Below are positions 1 through 9,389 of a stretch of 64,000 nucleotides of DNA, piece by piece. The notes beneath the pieces are model-generated. The model was not told the DNA's origin and did not search any database. It saw nothing but the letters and a program-made list of their open reading frames with translations. The stretch's first letter is position 1. Each line of letters begins with the position of its first letter. Source of the DNA: an uncultured Lachnospiraceae bacterium (GTDB lineage Bacteria; Bacillota; Clostridia; Lachnospirales; Lachnospiraceae); the NCBI GenBank assembly GCA_910579465.1, contig CAJTUB010000005.1:62001-126000 (forward strand). Reading direction: 5' to 3'. The position numbers were made by a program, and so were the translations under genes.

Positions 1-438
1 CGTCGTCACGGTACGCTTATGAAATACCACCTTCTCCGCAACCAGACGCCGCATCTCCTTTTTGACCTCCCTTGCCGCGTCAGGCGTAATCTCCACGTTT
101 CCTTCAATCTCACCGTAATAGCCGTTCCCGATGGCATGCTCGATCCGTACCTTACTTACCTTATCCTTACCGAACACCGTATAAATGGCGCGGATCATCA
201 TAAAAAACATGCCGCGGATATAGGTCCGGTTGCCGTCCTTATCCGCTGTAGTTAAAAACTCTACCTCACAATCCCTGTCAATGGTCTTGCGCAGCTCGCA
301 GAGGCTCCCGTTGCGGGATGCCAGAATAATCTCATGCGGATAATTCTTCTCACACTGCTTCGCAAGCTCCGACAGCGTGCTCCCTCTCACTACCTTATGT
401 ACTCCGTCCTTCATCGTTACATTTACCATATTCTCCAT
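1..438 (-). CDS. TGS-domain nucleoside (uridine) kinase, N-terminal part only
   Basis: The first 146 residues are visible; the 3' end lies outside the window. Residues 1-62 look like a TGS domain. Residues 85-115 resemble the threonyl-tRNA synthetase second domain, with an RIEHAIGNGYYGEI stretch. In clostridia this combination usually precedes a uridine-kinase-type P-loop domain, which would lie in the missing part. The start at 438 is chosen because an AAAGGCGG Shine-Dalgarno sits 7 bases upstream. The identity of the missing domain is inferred from family knowledge; only the N-terminal domains are seen. Confidence 0.65.
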   Translation of the reverse strand, partial: MENMVNVTMKDGVHKVVRGSTLSELAKQCEKNYPHEIILASRNGSLCELRKTIDRDCEVEFLTTADKDGNRTYIRGMFFMMIRAIYTVFGKDKVSKVRIEHAIGNGYYGEIEGNVEITPDAAREVKKEMRRLVAEKVVFHKRTVTT

Positions 439-484
439 CCATAACCGCCTTTCTCCGTTCCCTTCCGCAAAGGGAAACCATTCT

Positions 485-1210
485 CTATAAAGCTTTCATC
501 CTGCATAAATTTTGCTCCAGACGTAAAAGAAGCTCCTCTCTCCGCTTTACCGACTTTTCCGTACCTGCCAGTGCCAGCTCCTGTAAAAGCGCTTCCGTCT
601 TTACGCGTTCCTCCTTAAGAAACTCCCCCAGTACCGACACGGCATCTGCTGTCAGACGCTTTCCGTAAAGATACTCCTCCTCCGCCCACGGCTCCTCTGT
701 GCCATGTCCGGCACGGAGCATCACATAATACTTCCCATCCTCCGATACCATATCCTCTGCCGTAATACAAAAGCCGGCGCGGTGTAAAAAACGGCGTACC
801 TCCGCAACCTCCGACTGGGGTTGCAAAACCAGCTCCTTCACCGCAGCAAGTGTTCCGGGAAATGCAGACAGGATACGCTCTGCTAACGGGCCGCCCATTC
901 CCGCAATCAGTATCGTCTCTGCCTCCTCCGGGGCAAGTGCCGCAAGCCCGTCAGACTGCCGCAGTTCAATCTGCCCCTCCATGCCAAACCTTACTACGTT
1001 TTCCTTCGCCCTTGCAAGAGGACCGGCATTGATATCCATCGCTATGACATGTGGCGCAATCCCATGCTGCACCAGATAAATCGAGGTATATGCATGGTCG
1101 CAGCCGACATCCGCCGTGCGGTTCCCGCGGGTCACCAACGCCGCCGTCCGCCGCATACGCTCCGACAGCAGCCCGTCTACCCTGCCGCACTGCCCTGCTT
1201 TCTTTTCCAT
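485..1210 (-). CDS. trmK: tRNA (adenine(22)-N1)-methyltransferase TrmK
   Basis: A class I SAM-dependent methyltransferase that modifies A22 in the D-arm of bacterial tRNAs. Residues 33-42 (TADVGCDHAY) form the SAM-binding loop and residues 103-107 (AGMGG) match the conserved TrmK catalytic-region motif. Its 241 residues fit the family, and the C-terminal 60 residues are a helical, coiled-coil-like tail as in TrmK. An AAGGAG site lies 8 bases before the start. It begins 12 bases after the rpoD stop on the same strand, so it is probably cotranscribed with rpoD, a common clostridial arrangement. Confidence 0.93.
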   Translation of the reverse strand: MEKKAGQCGRVDGLLSERMRRTAALVTRGNRTADVGCDHAYTSIYLVQHGIAPHVIAMDINAGPLARAKENVVRFGMEGQIELRQSDGLAALAPEEAETILIAGMGGPLAERILSAFPGTLAAVKELVLQPQSEVAEVRRFLHRAGFCITAEDMVSEDGKYYVMLRAGHGTEEPWAEEEYLYGKRLTADAVSVLGEFLKEERVKTEALLQELALAGTEKSVKRREELLLRLEQNLCRMKAL

Positions 1211-1222
1211 GCCGCTTTCTCC

Positions 1223-2350
1223 TTATTCCAGATAATCACGGAGCTTTTTGGAGCGGCTCGGATGACGGAGCTTCCGGAGCGCCTTTGCCTCAATCTGGCG
1301 AATCCGTTCCCTCGTTACATTAAACTCCCTGCCGACCTCCTCTAAGGTCCTGCCTCTGCCGTTGTCCAGTCCGAAGCGCAGCTTAAGCACATTGCGCTCC
1401 CGCTCCGTCAGCGTATCCAGCACCTCGTTAATCTGCTCCTTTAACAGCGTATATGCCGCCTGCTCCGCCGGAACCGGGATATGGTCATCCTGGATAAAGT
1501 CCCCAAGGTGGCTGTCTTCCTCCTCGCCAATCGGTGTCTCTAACGAAACCGGCTCCTGCGCAATTTTCTGTATCTCGCGCACCCGGTCTAACGGCATATG
1601 CATCTCCTTTGCAATCTCCTCCGGAAGCGGCTCCCTGCCATACTCCTGCAGGAGCTGCCGCTGGACGCGTATCAGCTTATTGATGGTCTCCACCATATGC
1701 ACCGGAATGCGGATTGTCCTCGCCTGGTCTGCAATCGCCCTTGTAATTGCCTGCCGTATCCACCAGGTCGCATAGGTAGAAAACTTATAGCCCTTCCGGT
1801 AATCAAACTTTTCCACTGCCTTAATCAGACCCAGGTTTCCCTCCTGGATTAAATCCAAAAACTGCATTCCCCTGCCGACATAACGCTTTGCAATGCTGAC
1901 GACAAGCCGGAGGTTCGCTTCCGACAGGCGCTTTTTCGCCGCCTCGTCGCCTTCCTCCATCTTTACTGCCAGCTCCATCTCCTCCTCTGCGGTCAGAAGC
2001 GGCACCTTACCGATTTCCTTTAAATACATCCGTACCGGGTCCTCCAGGCTCACGCCCTCCGGCACGGTCAAATCAAGATTTTCCAGCTCCTCGGCTTCCT
2101 CCTCGCTCTCCAGCAGAAGCATATCGTCCGGCTCCTCGCCGACATCATCCAGATTGATATCCCCGATACGAAGCACATCTACATTGTGCGCCTCCAGAAA
2201 CTCATACACCTGCTCGGTCGCCGCTTCGTCCAATTCCAATTCTGCCAGAAAATCCGCAATCTCCTGATATTCCAATACATTTTTCTTTCTTACTGCATAG
2301 GCAAGCAGCTCTTTCATTTTTTCGTGAAACCGTTCCTTATTTTCTTCCAT
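1223..2350 (-). CDS. rpoD: RNA polymerase primary sigma factor (sigma-70/SigA)
   Basis: The housekeeping sigma factor directing RNA polymerase to TTGACA/TATAAT promoters. A short acidic N-terminal region 1.1 is followed by region 1.2 (EDPVRMYLKEIGKVPLLT), region 2 with the melting and -10 helices (GYKFSTYATWWIRQAITRAI), region 3, and region 4.2 ending in NVTRERIRQIEAKALRKLRH. Length is 375 residues, typical of Gram-positive SigA. A longer frame opens at 2401, but GGAGGA lies 7 bases before the ATG at 2350, so that start was chosen. It follows dnaG on the same strand, the usual dnaG-rpoD operon. Confidence 0.97.
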   Translation of the reverse strand: MEENKERFHEKMKELLAYAVRKKNVLEYQEIADFLAELELDEAATEQVYEFLEAHNVDVLRIGDINLDDVGEEPDDMLLLESEEEAEELENLDLTVPEGVSLEDPVRMYLKEIGKVPLLTAEEEMELAVKMEEGDEAAKKRLSEANLRLVVSIAKRYVGRGMQFLDLIQEGNLGLIKAVEKFDYRKGYKFSTYATWWIRQAITRAIADQARTIRIPVHMVETINKLIRVQRQLLQEYGREPLPEEIAKEMHMPLDRVREIQKIAQEPVSLETPIGEEEDSHLGDFIQDDHIPVPAEQAAYTLLKEQINEVLDTLTERERNVLKLRFGLDNGRGRTLEEVGREFNVTRERIRQIEAKALRKLRHPSRSKKLRDYLE

Positions 2351-2404
2351 ATGCTTCCTCCATATTGCACATTCTTTCCGATATTGTCGGAAAATATACA
2401 CTGA

Positions 2405-4177
2405 CTATAACCCTGCCTTTGCCAACGCCCTGTCCAGCGACGCCTGTTCGGTCACTGCCTTCTGCATCGCTTCAATATCTCCTGTTTCCGCTGCGCGTCC
2501 CATCCGCATTTCAATGCTGTTTTGTCTGACCTTGCGCACGGTTTCCGCAAATGCCTTTGCTTTCTGCGTTTCACCAAGATCTCCCAATAAAGTCGTTTGA
2601 AAGAGCTCTGCTGCCTTTGTTTGTTCCTCCTTTGTCTCGTAACGATTTAAAATGCGTGCCGGCGTTACCTTTCCCTCCTTCTCATATTGTTCAAAAACCT
2701 CCTTTGCCGCTTCATAGTAAAACCCGTCGGTAAAATCCTCTGGCGTTACAATCCCCTTCACCTTTTGAAACAGCACCGGCTCCGTGGTAAGCCATGTCAG
2801 CAAAAGCTTCTGTGAGGTATAATATCCCTCCTCCGGTTTGTTTCTTTTGCGTTCTTTATATTCTGTCTCCTTCCGCTCTTCTCCCGGCATCGCTGCACTT
2901 CCGTACTGCTCCACCAGGCGGTTCAGCATAGCAAAGCCAATCTGGTACTCCTTTGCGACCGCCTCGGTATACGTCCTCCGCTCCAGCTCATCCGAGAACT
3001 GCAGAAGCTTCTTTGCGATTTCCCTGAAAAACCTTGTCTTCTGCTCCGGGTCGGAAAAATCATACTCCTGTTTCAGCGTATCAATCTCGAAATAGAAGCT
3101 GTTGCGCGCCGCCTGCAGCCGCCTTCTGTACTCCTCCGCCCCCAATGCCTTAATAAACTCATCCGGGTCCTTATACGGCCTCATGTCAACCACCTTCGCC
3201 GACAGACCTGCCGCACGCAGAATCGGGATGGCGCGCAGTGCCGCCTTCTGTCCCGCCCCGTCACTGTCATAAGTGATATACACCTCTTTTACATATCTTG
3301 CAATCAGATTTGCCTGAAGTCCCGTAAACGCAGTACCGAGCGACGCCACCGCATTGGCAAAGCCCGCCTGGTGCAAGGAAATCACATCCATATATCCTTC
3401 ACAGAGCAGGAAATAGCTTTCCCTTGACTGCCTCGCATAATTCAGCGCATACAGATTCCGGCTCTTATCAAAAATTACCGTTTCCGGCGAATTTAAGTAT
3501 TTCGGCTCGCCCTCTCCCATCACCCTGCCGCCGAAGCCGATGACCCTGCTGTTCCCGTCCATAATCGGGAACATGGCACGGTTCCAGAACTTATCATATA
3601 CTCCCTTTTTTTCGTCAAAGGTAAACAATCCGCTGTCCTTTAACAGCTCATCCTCATATCCCTTCGACTTCAGGTACTGGTACAGCCCGCCGCTTTTATC
3701 CGAATACCCAAGCCCGAAGCGGGTTATGGTCTCATCTGAAAGCCCCCGCCTTTTAAAATAATTGTATGCCGCTTTTCCTGCATCGTTCTTTAACCGGACG
3801 TAATAAAACTTTGCTGCTTCTTTATTAATATCGAGCAGCCTCATCCGGCGGTCCGCCCGCTTCCTTGCCTCCGGCGTCGCTTCCTCCTCGGGGAGCTTGA
3901 TTCCCGCCCGGTCCGCAAGCTGCTTCACCGCCTCCGGAAATGTAAAATTCTCATATTCCATTAGAAACGTAAACACGTTGCCGCCGGTTCCACAGCCAAA
4001 GCAGTGATACATCTGTCTGGAGCCGCTCACCGAAAAGCTCGGTGTCTTTTCCCCGTGAAACGGACAAAGCCCCATATAGTTCGCGCCCTTTTTCTGAAGC
4101 CTTATATAAGAGCCGATGACATCCACAATGTCATTCCCTGCCCTTACCTCCTCCACTACCTCATCTGAATAATACAT
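2405..4177 (-). CDS. dnaG: DNA primase DnaG
   Basis: Synthesises RNA primers for chromosomal replication. The CHC2 zinc-binding domain is seen near residues 37-62 (CPFHGEKTPSF ... CFGCGTGG). The DNAG_N and TOPRIM catalytic core follow, with CEGYMDVISLHQAG near residue 260 and the acidic TYDSDGAGQKA motif near 310. The C-terminal third should be the helicase-interacting domain. An alternative ATG two codons upstream is only 2 bases from the AGGAG site, so the ATG at 4177, 7 bases from it, is preferred. It lies between dgt and rpoD on one strand. Confidence 0.97.
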   Translation of the reverse strand: MYYSDEVVEEVRAGNDIVDVIGSYIRLQKKGANYMGLCPFHGEKTPSFSVSGSRQMYHCFGCGTGGNVFTFLMEYENFTFPEAVKQLADRAGIKLPEEEATPEARKRADRRMRLLDINKEAAKFYYVRLKNDAGKAAYNYFKRRGLSDETITRFGLGYSDKSGGLYQYLKSKGYEDELLKDSGLFTFDEKKGVYDKFWNRAMFPIMDGNSRVIGFGGRVMGEGEPKYLNSPETVIFDKSRNLYALNYARQSRESYFLLCEGYMDVISLHQAGFANAVASLGTAFTGLQANLIARYVKEVYITYDSDGAGQKAALRAIPILRAAGLSAKVVDMRPYKDPDEFIKALGAEEYRRRLQAARNSFYFEIDTLKQEYDFSDPEQKTRFFREIAKKLLQFSDELERRTYTEAVAKEYQIGFAMLNRLVEQYGSAAMPGEERKETEYKERKRNKPEEGYYTSQKLLLTWLTTEPVLFQKVKGIVTPEDFTDGFYYEAAKEVFEQYEKEGKVTPARILNRYETKEEQTKAAELFQTTLLGDLGETQKAKAFAETVRKVRQNSIEMRMGRAAETGDIEAMQKAVTEQASLDRALAKAGL

Positions 4178-4210
4178 AAGCATTCTCCTAGCTTGTCCCG
4201 CTTTTCCGCT

Positions 4211-5221
4211 TTAATGCACGTTCCACGCGCTCGGTATCATAATTTCGGTATATTTCGTCGTTGCATAATGGTCCGTCATACCCGCAATATAGTCGCATAC
4301 CACACGGGATATGCTCTCACCCCTCTGTGCAATCATGGAAAGATGCTCCTCCGGCAAAAGCTCCGTGTGTTCCATATAATGGACATACAGCTGCTCTATC
4401 ATCTTTTCCGCCTTTGATTCCTGGCCCTTTGCCGTCGGATTCTTATATACATTTTCAAACATGTACAGCCGGAGCCGGAACATTGCCTCCTCGACCTCCG
4501 GGGACATGCAGATATCGCCCTTTTCTTCACTATTTATAATAATATCGTGAATCAGTGTATTCAGCCGTTCTCTCGGGGAATGCCCCAGAACGTCGGTATA
4601 TTCCCGGGGAATTTCCTCTTCTTTAATGATGTGTCCCCGGATAGCATCATCAATATCATGGTTAATATATGCAATTTTATCCGAAAGCCGTACTATTTTT
4701 CCCTCCATTGTAGACGGTTTTCCCTTTGTCTGGTGGTTTAAAATACCGTCCCGTACTTCTTTCGTCAGATTCAGACCTTCTCCGTGCTTTTCCACGCGCT
4801 CCACCACCCGGACGCTCTGCACATGATGCTCGAAGCCGCCCTCACAGACCCGGTCCAGCGCGCGCTCCCCGGCATGTCCGAACGGCGTATGACCCAAATC
4901 ATGCCCCAGCGCAATCGCTTCCGCAAGATCCTCATTCAGCCGGAGTGCCTTTGCAATTGTCCGTGCATTCTGTGACACCTCTAACGTATGCGTCAGCCGG
5001 GTACGGTAATGGTCTCCCTCGGGTGCCAAAAATACCTGCGTCTTCCCTTTCAGACGCCGGAATGCCTTAGAATACAGGATACGGTCCCGGTCCCTCTGGT
5101 ATTCCGGCCGGATGTCGCACTTCTCCTCCGGTACGTCCCGCCCCATGGTCTCATCGCTGAATGCTGCCTTTGGATTCAGATACTCGTGTTCTCTTTGTTC
5201 CAGTTTTTCACGGATTGTCAT
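4211..5221 (-). CDS. dgt: dGTPase-like HD-domain triphosphohydrolase
   Basis: An HD-superfamily metal-dependent hydrolase predicted to convert a deoxynucleoside triphosphate to nucleoside plus tripolyphosphate. The metal-binding histidines and aspartate are present: RLTHTLEV near residue 76 and ALGHDLGHTPFGHAGE near 106-120, with a later LSDKIAYINHDIDD segment. The 336 residues match the shorter Gram-positive Dgt-like proteins. AAGGAGG precedes the ATG. It sits 33 bases upstream of dnaG on the same strand, a conserved clostridial order. Nucleotide specificity cannot be read from sequence. Confidence 0.92.
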   Translation of the reverse strand: MTIREKLEQREHEYLNPKAAFSDETMGRDVPEEKCDIRPEYQRDRDRILYSKAFRRLKGKTQVFLAPEGDHYRTRLTHTLEVSQNARTIAKALRLNEDLAEAIALGHDLGHTPFGHAGERALDRVCEGGFEHHVQSVRVVERVEKHGEGLNLTKEVRDGILNHQTKGKPSTMEGKIVRLSDKIAYINHDIDDAIRGHIIKEEEIPREYTDVLGHSPRERLNTLIHDIIINSEEKGDICMSPEVEEAMFRLRLYMFENVYKNPTAKGQESKAEKMIEQLYVHYMEHTELLPEEHLSMIAQRGESISRVVCDYIAGMTDHYATTKYTEIMIPSAWNVH

Positions 5222-5341
5222 TGCACTCCCTCCTTTCCCTTGAGGTTCTGCAGTCTGCCTGCCATTTTATGCTCTGCCACCGTATGATATCTTTTATATA
5301 TGTTGGCGCTATACGTTTAACTCCTTCTTATATAGAATACG

Positions 5342-5385
5342 ACAAAAAAAAGGGAATCCCTTTTTCAAATGAAAAGAAATTCCCT
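5342..5385 (-). terminator. Rho-independent terminator after glgP
   Basis: The inverted repeat AGGGAAT ... ATTCCCT (5351-5385), with an inner CTTTTTC/GAAAAG stem, is followed on the minus strand by a run of eight T. It lies about 80 bases past the glgP stop. Confidence 0.85.
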
Positions 5386-5467
5386 GATTTTTTGAATTTT
5401 CTGCCCTTTTAGGACTAATTTCCTATTAGAGAAACGCTGCTGCAGACATTTCCATTGTCCTCTGCTC

Positions 5468-7903
5468 TTATATCTCGATTGCTACCTTTTCCAGATGCCA
5501 GATATCCTTCACATACTCCTCAATGGTACGGTCAGAAGAGAACTTGCCGCAGCATGCCACATTCAGGATTGCCGATTTTGCCCAAGCTGCACGGTCACGG
5601 TACTTCGCCTCTATCTTCTTCTGTGCTGCCTCATAGGAACGGAAGTCCTTCAGAATGAAATACTGGTCCTCGTCTAACAGGGAGTTATACAGCTCGCGGA
5701 ACAGCTCCGGATTTGTTGCGGAGTACGTCCCGTCCACCAGACGGTCAACCACACGGCGGATTTCCGCATCCTGCTCATAAACATCTCTCGGGCGGTAGGT
5801 CTTGCTCTTCTCATAGGAAATAACCTCTTCGGCACTCATACCGAAAATCACGGCATTCTCCTCGCCGACCTCCTCTACGATTTCCACATTGGCGCCGTCC
5901 ATTGTACCAAGCGTAATCGCACCGTTTAACATAAACTTCATGTTACCTGTACCGGAAGCCTCCTTACTTGCCGTGGAAATCTGCTCCGAAACATCAGAAG
6001 CTGCAAAAATCCATTCCGCATTGGATACACGGTAGTTCTCAATGAAAACAACCTTGATTCTTCCTGCTACAACCGGGTCATTGTTTACCACCTCGCCGAC
6101 GCTGTTAATCAGCTTGATGATAGCCTTTGCCCTGCGATAGCCTGCAGAAGCCTTTGCGCCAAAAATAAACGTGCGCGGATAGAAGTCCATTGACGGATTT
6201 TCCTTTAACTTCTCATACAGGTGCATAATATGCAAAATATTTAAAAACTGGCGCTTATACTCATGCAGACGCTTTACCTGCACGTCGAAAATGGAATTCG
6301 GGTCAACATCGATTCCATTGCACTCCTTAATATACTTTGTCAGACGGAGCTTATTCTGGTACTTAATCTGCATAAACTCCTCCTGCGCCTTCGGGTCGTT
6401 CGCATACGGCGTAAGCCCCTTGATGACCGGCAGGTCCACAATCCAGCCGTCGCCTACCTTGTCTGTTACCCAGTCTGCAAGCAACGGATTCCCGTGCAGC
6501 AGGAAGCGACGCTGGGTAATACCATTGGTTTTGTTGGAAAACTTCTCCGGCCACAGCTCGTAGAAATCCTTTAACTGTTCCTTCTTTAAAATCTCCGTAT
6601 GCAGCGCCGCAACGCCGTTTACGGAAAAACCGCCTACAATCGCAAGGTTCGCCATACGCACCTGACCGTCGTACAGGATTGCCATATTCTTAATCTTATC
6701 GTTATCGCCCGGATACTTTTCCTTTAACATCGTCTCAAACTGACGGTTAATTTCCTCGACAATCTGATAAATACGCGGAAGCAGCGCTTTGAAGAGGGAA
6801 ATCGGCCACTTCTCAAGAGCCTCTGCCATAATCGTGTGGTTCGTGTAAGCACAGCACTTCTTCACAATCTCCCATGCGTCGCCCCACTCTAACAGGTAAT
6901 CATCCAGAAGAATACGCATCAGCTCCGGCACCGTCACGGTCGGGTGGGTATCATTTAACTGGAAGCATACCTTCTCCGGCAGTCCGTGAATATCGTTATG
7001 CTTCTCCATATACTTCGCTACCGCTCTCTGGATACTTGCAGACACAAAGAAATACTGCTGCTTTAAACGCAGCTCCTTTCCTGCCATATGGTTATCATTC
7101 GGATACAGTACCTCACAGATAGTTCTTGCAAGGTTCTCCTGTTCAACTGCCTTCTGGTAATCCCCCTTGTCAAAGGAATCCAGATTAAACGTATTGATTG
7201 CCTCGGCATCCCAGATACGAAGCGTATTTACTACATTGTTGCCATAGCCCACTATCGGCAGGTCGTATGGTATCGCGCGGACAGACTGGCAGTCCTCCTG
7301 CACAAAACGGTCGCGCCCGGTCGCCTCATCCCGCACCATCTTTACATAGCCGCCAAACTTAACCTCCATGGCATATTCGGCACGCTTAATCTCAAACGGA
7401 TTGCCGTTCTTTAACCAGTTATCCGGCACCTCTACCTGATAGCCGTTCTCAATCTTCTGCTCAAACATACCGTACTTGTAACGGATTCCGCAGCCATAGC
7501 ACGGATAGCCGAGTGTAGAAAGAGAATCCAGGAAGCACGCCGCCAGACGTCCGAGTCCGCCGTTACCGAGTGCTGCATCCGGCTCTGTGTCCTCAATTGC
7601 ATCCAGATTTACGCCAAGCTCCTCAAGCGCCTCCCTGATTTCCTTATATGCCTTTAAATTTATCATACAGTTTCCAAGTGCACGCCCCATCAGGAATTCC
7701 ATGGAAAGATAATACACGGTCTTTGCATCATGCTTCTCATGCTGCTTATGCGTTTCCATCCACATATCTACAATATAGTCCTTTACCGCAAACGCAACCG
7801 CCTGAAACAGCTGTACCTCGGACGCATCCTCAATCCCTTTGCGGAACAATACCTTCAGATTATCCGTAACCTCTTTCTTAAACTCTTCCTTACTAAATGT
7901 CAT
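5468..7903 (-). CDS. glgP: Glycogen/starch/maltodextrin phosphorylase
   Basis: Phosphorolyses alpha-1,4-glucans to glucose 1-phosphate using pyridoxal phosphate; cytoplasmic, GT35 family. Length 811 residues is typical. The N-terminal half carries YLSMEFLMGRALGNCMINL and the ALGNGGLGRLAACFLDS signature. The PLP-lysine segment EASGTGNMKFMLNGAITLG is seen near residue 660, followed by TMDGANVEI. It is a single-gene unit with its own sigma-70 promoter (8002-8030), an AACGGAGGAC ribosome site and a terminator (5342-5385). A role in glycogen turnover is inferred. Confidence 0.96.
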   Translation of the reverse strand: MTFSKEEFKKEVTDNLKVLFRKGIEDASEVQLFQAVAFAVKDYIVDMWMETHKQHEKHDAKTVYYLSMEFLMGRALGNCMINLKAYKEIREALEELGVNLDAIEDTEPDAALGNGGLGRLAACFLDSLSTLGYPCYGCGIRYKYGMFEQKIENGYQVEVPDNWLKNGNPFEIKRAEYAMEVKFGGYVKMVRDEATGRDRFVQEDCQSVRAIPYDLPIVGYGNNVVNTLRIWDAEAINTFNLDSFDKGDYQKAVEQENLARTICEVLYPNDNHMAGKELRLKQQYFFVSASIQRAVAKYMEKHNDIHGLPEKVCFQLNDTHPTVTVPELMRILLDDYLLEWGDAWEIVKKCCAYTNHTIMAEALEKWPISLFKALLPRIYQIVEEINRQFETMLKEKYPGDNDKIKNMAILYDGQVRMANLAIVGGFSVNGVAALHTEILKKEQLKDFYELWPEKFSNKTNGITQRRFLLHGNPLLADWVTDKVGDGWIVDLPVIKGLTPYANDPKAQEEFMQIKYQNKLRLTKYIKECNGIDVDPNSIFDVQVKRLHEYKRQFLNILHIMHLYEKLKENPSMDFYPRTFIFGAKASAGYRRAKAIIKLINSVGEVVNNDPVVAGRIKVVFIENYRVSNAEWIFAASDVSEQISTASKEASGTGNMKFMLNGAITLGTMDGANVEIVEEVGEENAVIFGMSAEEVISYEKSKTYRPRDVYEQDAEIRRVVDRLVDGTYSATNPELFRELYNSLLDEDQYFILKDFRSYEAAQKKIEAKYRDRAAWAKSAILNVACCGKFSSDRTIEEYVKDIWHLEKVAIEI

Positions 7904-8001
7904 GTATCTGTCCTCCGTTCGTTTCTAGTTTGCCGTATCTACCAGCATAATATTCCCTTCTTTTTATAGGGCGATGACCCCAATACATTGCAATTTCATT
8001 T

Positions 8002-8030
8002 AGTATACCTCAAATTCAAAAAAAATACAA
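8002..8030 (-). promoter_or_regulatory. Sigma-70 promoter of glgP
   Basis: On the minus strand, TTGTAT (8025-8030), a 17-base spacer, then TATACT (8002-8007). The predicted leader to the glgP ATG is about 90 bases. Confidence 0.7.
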
Positions 8031-8067
8031 TACTCCGCAAATTTCTTTTTCCATCACTTTCCAATAC

Positions 8068-8673
8068 CTACCTCTCAATGATACAGTCTGGAAAAAGTGA
8101 CAGGATATACTCCCTTTCCTCCTCCGTGGTTCCCTGACCAAAACAAATGCGTTTTAAATCCCTGAAGCTCTGTATCTCTTCAATGGAATTATAATGGGCA
8201 CCATGTAAATCCAATTCTTTTGCGTCAGGTAAATACTCCGCAATCATTTTTAAATCAATTTTAATCCCGCTACCAAACCCGCTACTGCTACTTATTATCA
8301 GATTCTCTTGATTTGTTGATATATTACTAATTACAAACCAATCTGCAATATCATGAAAAGCAATCTCCACAGTGTAGTCCTTCCACTGGCTATTCTCATC
8401 CTGAACCAGACGTTCGGTAAGTATTTTCTGCGTATTCAGAAGCTGCAAACTTCGTTCCTGATAATGCGAACGATATTCAAACCTGATAAAAATCTGTTTC
8501 TGTTCTTTATCCTCCTTCACATAGTCCAATTTCCAGCATGGCTTATAATATTCCCGGCAAGAGCGCACCAGCTTTTCCAGTTTACTGCGGCTTACCTCAC
8601 GGATAAATACAATAAAGACGACAGCAAAAAAGAGGATTAGTACTGTTATTATTCTTTTCTTTTTCTTACTCAT
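8068..8673 (-). CDS. Membrane-anchored protein with LRR-like tail, copy 2 of a tandem pair
   Basis: No named family recognised. The protein begins with a basic MSKKKKR stretch, one hydrophobic helix (residues 8-23) and then about 175 residues predicted outside the membrane. The C-terminal 70 residues (IAEYLPDAKELDLHG, then IQSFRDLKRICFGQGT) have the spacing of one or two leucine-rich-repeat units. It is clearly paralogous to the gene at 8784-9389. The frame opens earlier, at 8784, but the first 37 codons read through an inter-copy palindrome and have no match in the paralogue, so the ATG at 8673 was chosen. Third gene of the c-di-GMP riboswitch operon. Confidence 0.75.
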   Translation of the reverse strand: MSKKKKRIITVLILFFAVVFIVFIREVSRSKLEKLVRSCREYYKPCWKLDYVKEDKEQKQIFIRFEYRSHYQERSLQLLNTQKILTERLVQDENSQWKDYTVEIAFHDIADWFVISNISTNQENLIISSSSGFGSGIKIDLKMIAEYLPDAKELDLHGAHYNSIEEIQSFRDLKRICFGQGTTEEEREYILSLFPDCIIER

Positions 8674-8713
8674 CTTCACTTCTGCCTTTCCGCGCTCCAC
8701 GCTTATCACCGGT

Positions 8714-8757
8714 ATGTTTGCGCCGATGTGCAAAACTCCCGCACACCGCGCAAACAT
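8714..8757. repeat. Inverted repeat between the tandem paralogues
   Basis: The arms ATGTTTGCGC (8714-8723) and GCGCAAACAT (8748-8757) are perfect complements, and an inner GTGTGCG/TGCACA pairing extends the hairpin. No T-run follows on either strand, so it is more likely an RNA-processing or stability structure than a terminator. It lies between the two paralogous genes. Confidence 0.6.
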
Positions 8758-8783
8758 CCGGGACCTTTTAGCTTTCCTTTCCA

Positions 8784-9389
8784 CTACTCTTCAATGACAC
8801 AGTCCGGAAAAAGCGACAGGATATACTCTTTCTCCTCCTCCGTGGTTCCCTGACCAAAACAGATGCGTTTTAAATCCCTGAAGCCCTGTATCTCTTCGAT
8901 GGAATTATAATAGGCACTATACAACTTCAGTTCTTTTGTGTCAGGTAAATACTCCGCAATCACTTTTAATGGAATATAACTATTACAGCTGTAAAACTCC
9001 ATATTTTCTTGATTCGCGGATATATTACCAATTGTAAAACCCTCTGCAATATAGCGAAAATGAATATCTACCGTATAGTCCTTCCACTGGCTATTCTCAT
9101 CCCGAATCAGACGTTCGGTAAGTATTTTCTGTGTATTCAAAAGGCTGGAGTATCTTTCCTCAGGATTATTTGAACGATATTTATTAAAATGAATCTCAAT
9201 CCGCTTCTGTTCGTTATCCTCCTTCACATACGCCAGTTTCCAGCATGGCTTATAATACTCGCGACAGGAGCGCACCAGCTTTTCCAGTTTACTGCGGCCT
9301 GCCTCACGGATAAATACAATAAAGACGACAGCAAAAAAGAGGACTAATACTGTTATTATTCTTTTCTTTTTCTTACTCATTTTCACCAT
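8784..9389 (-). CDS. Membrane-anchored protein with LRR-like tail, copy 1 of a tandem pair
   Basis: A 201-residue protein with the same layout as its neighbour at 8068-8673: basic N-terminus, one transmembrane helix (about residues 11-26), an ectodomain with conserved KLVRSCREYYKPCWKL, and an LRR-like tail (YLPDTKELKLYSAYYNS). Long stretches are near-identical between copies, while the centre (residues 75-125) has diverged. Its ATG overlaps the stop of the large surface protein by one base (TAATG), which suggests translational coupling. An internal ATG at codon 4 is the other possible start. Function unknown; topology is inferred. Confidence 0.75.
   Translation of the reverse strand: MVKMSKKKKRIITVLVLFFAVVFIVFIREAGRSKLEKLVRSCREYYKPCWKLAYVKEDNEQKRIEIHFNKYRSNNPEERYSSLLNTQKILTERLIRDENSQWKDYTVDIHFRYIAEGFTIGNISANQENMEFYSCNSYIPLKVIAEYLPDTKELKLYSAYYNSIEEIQGFRDLKRICFGQGTTEEEKEYILSLFPDCVIEE

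Noticed and set aside
8674..8784. Upstream extension of the second LRR-like gene
   Set aside because: Those codons read through an inter-copy palindrome and have no counterpart in the paralogue.
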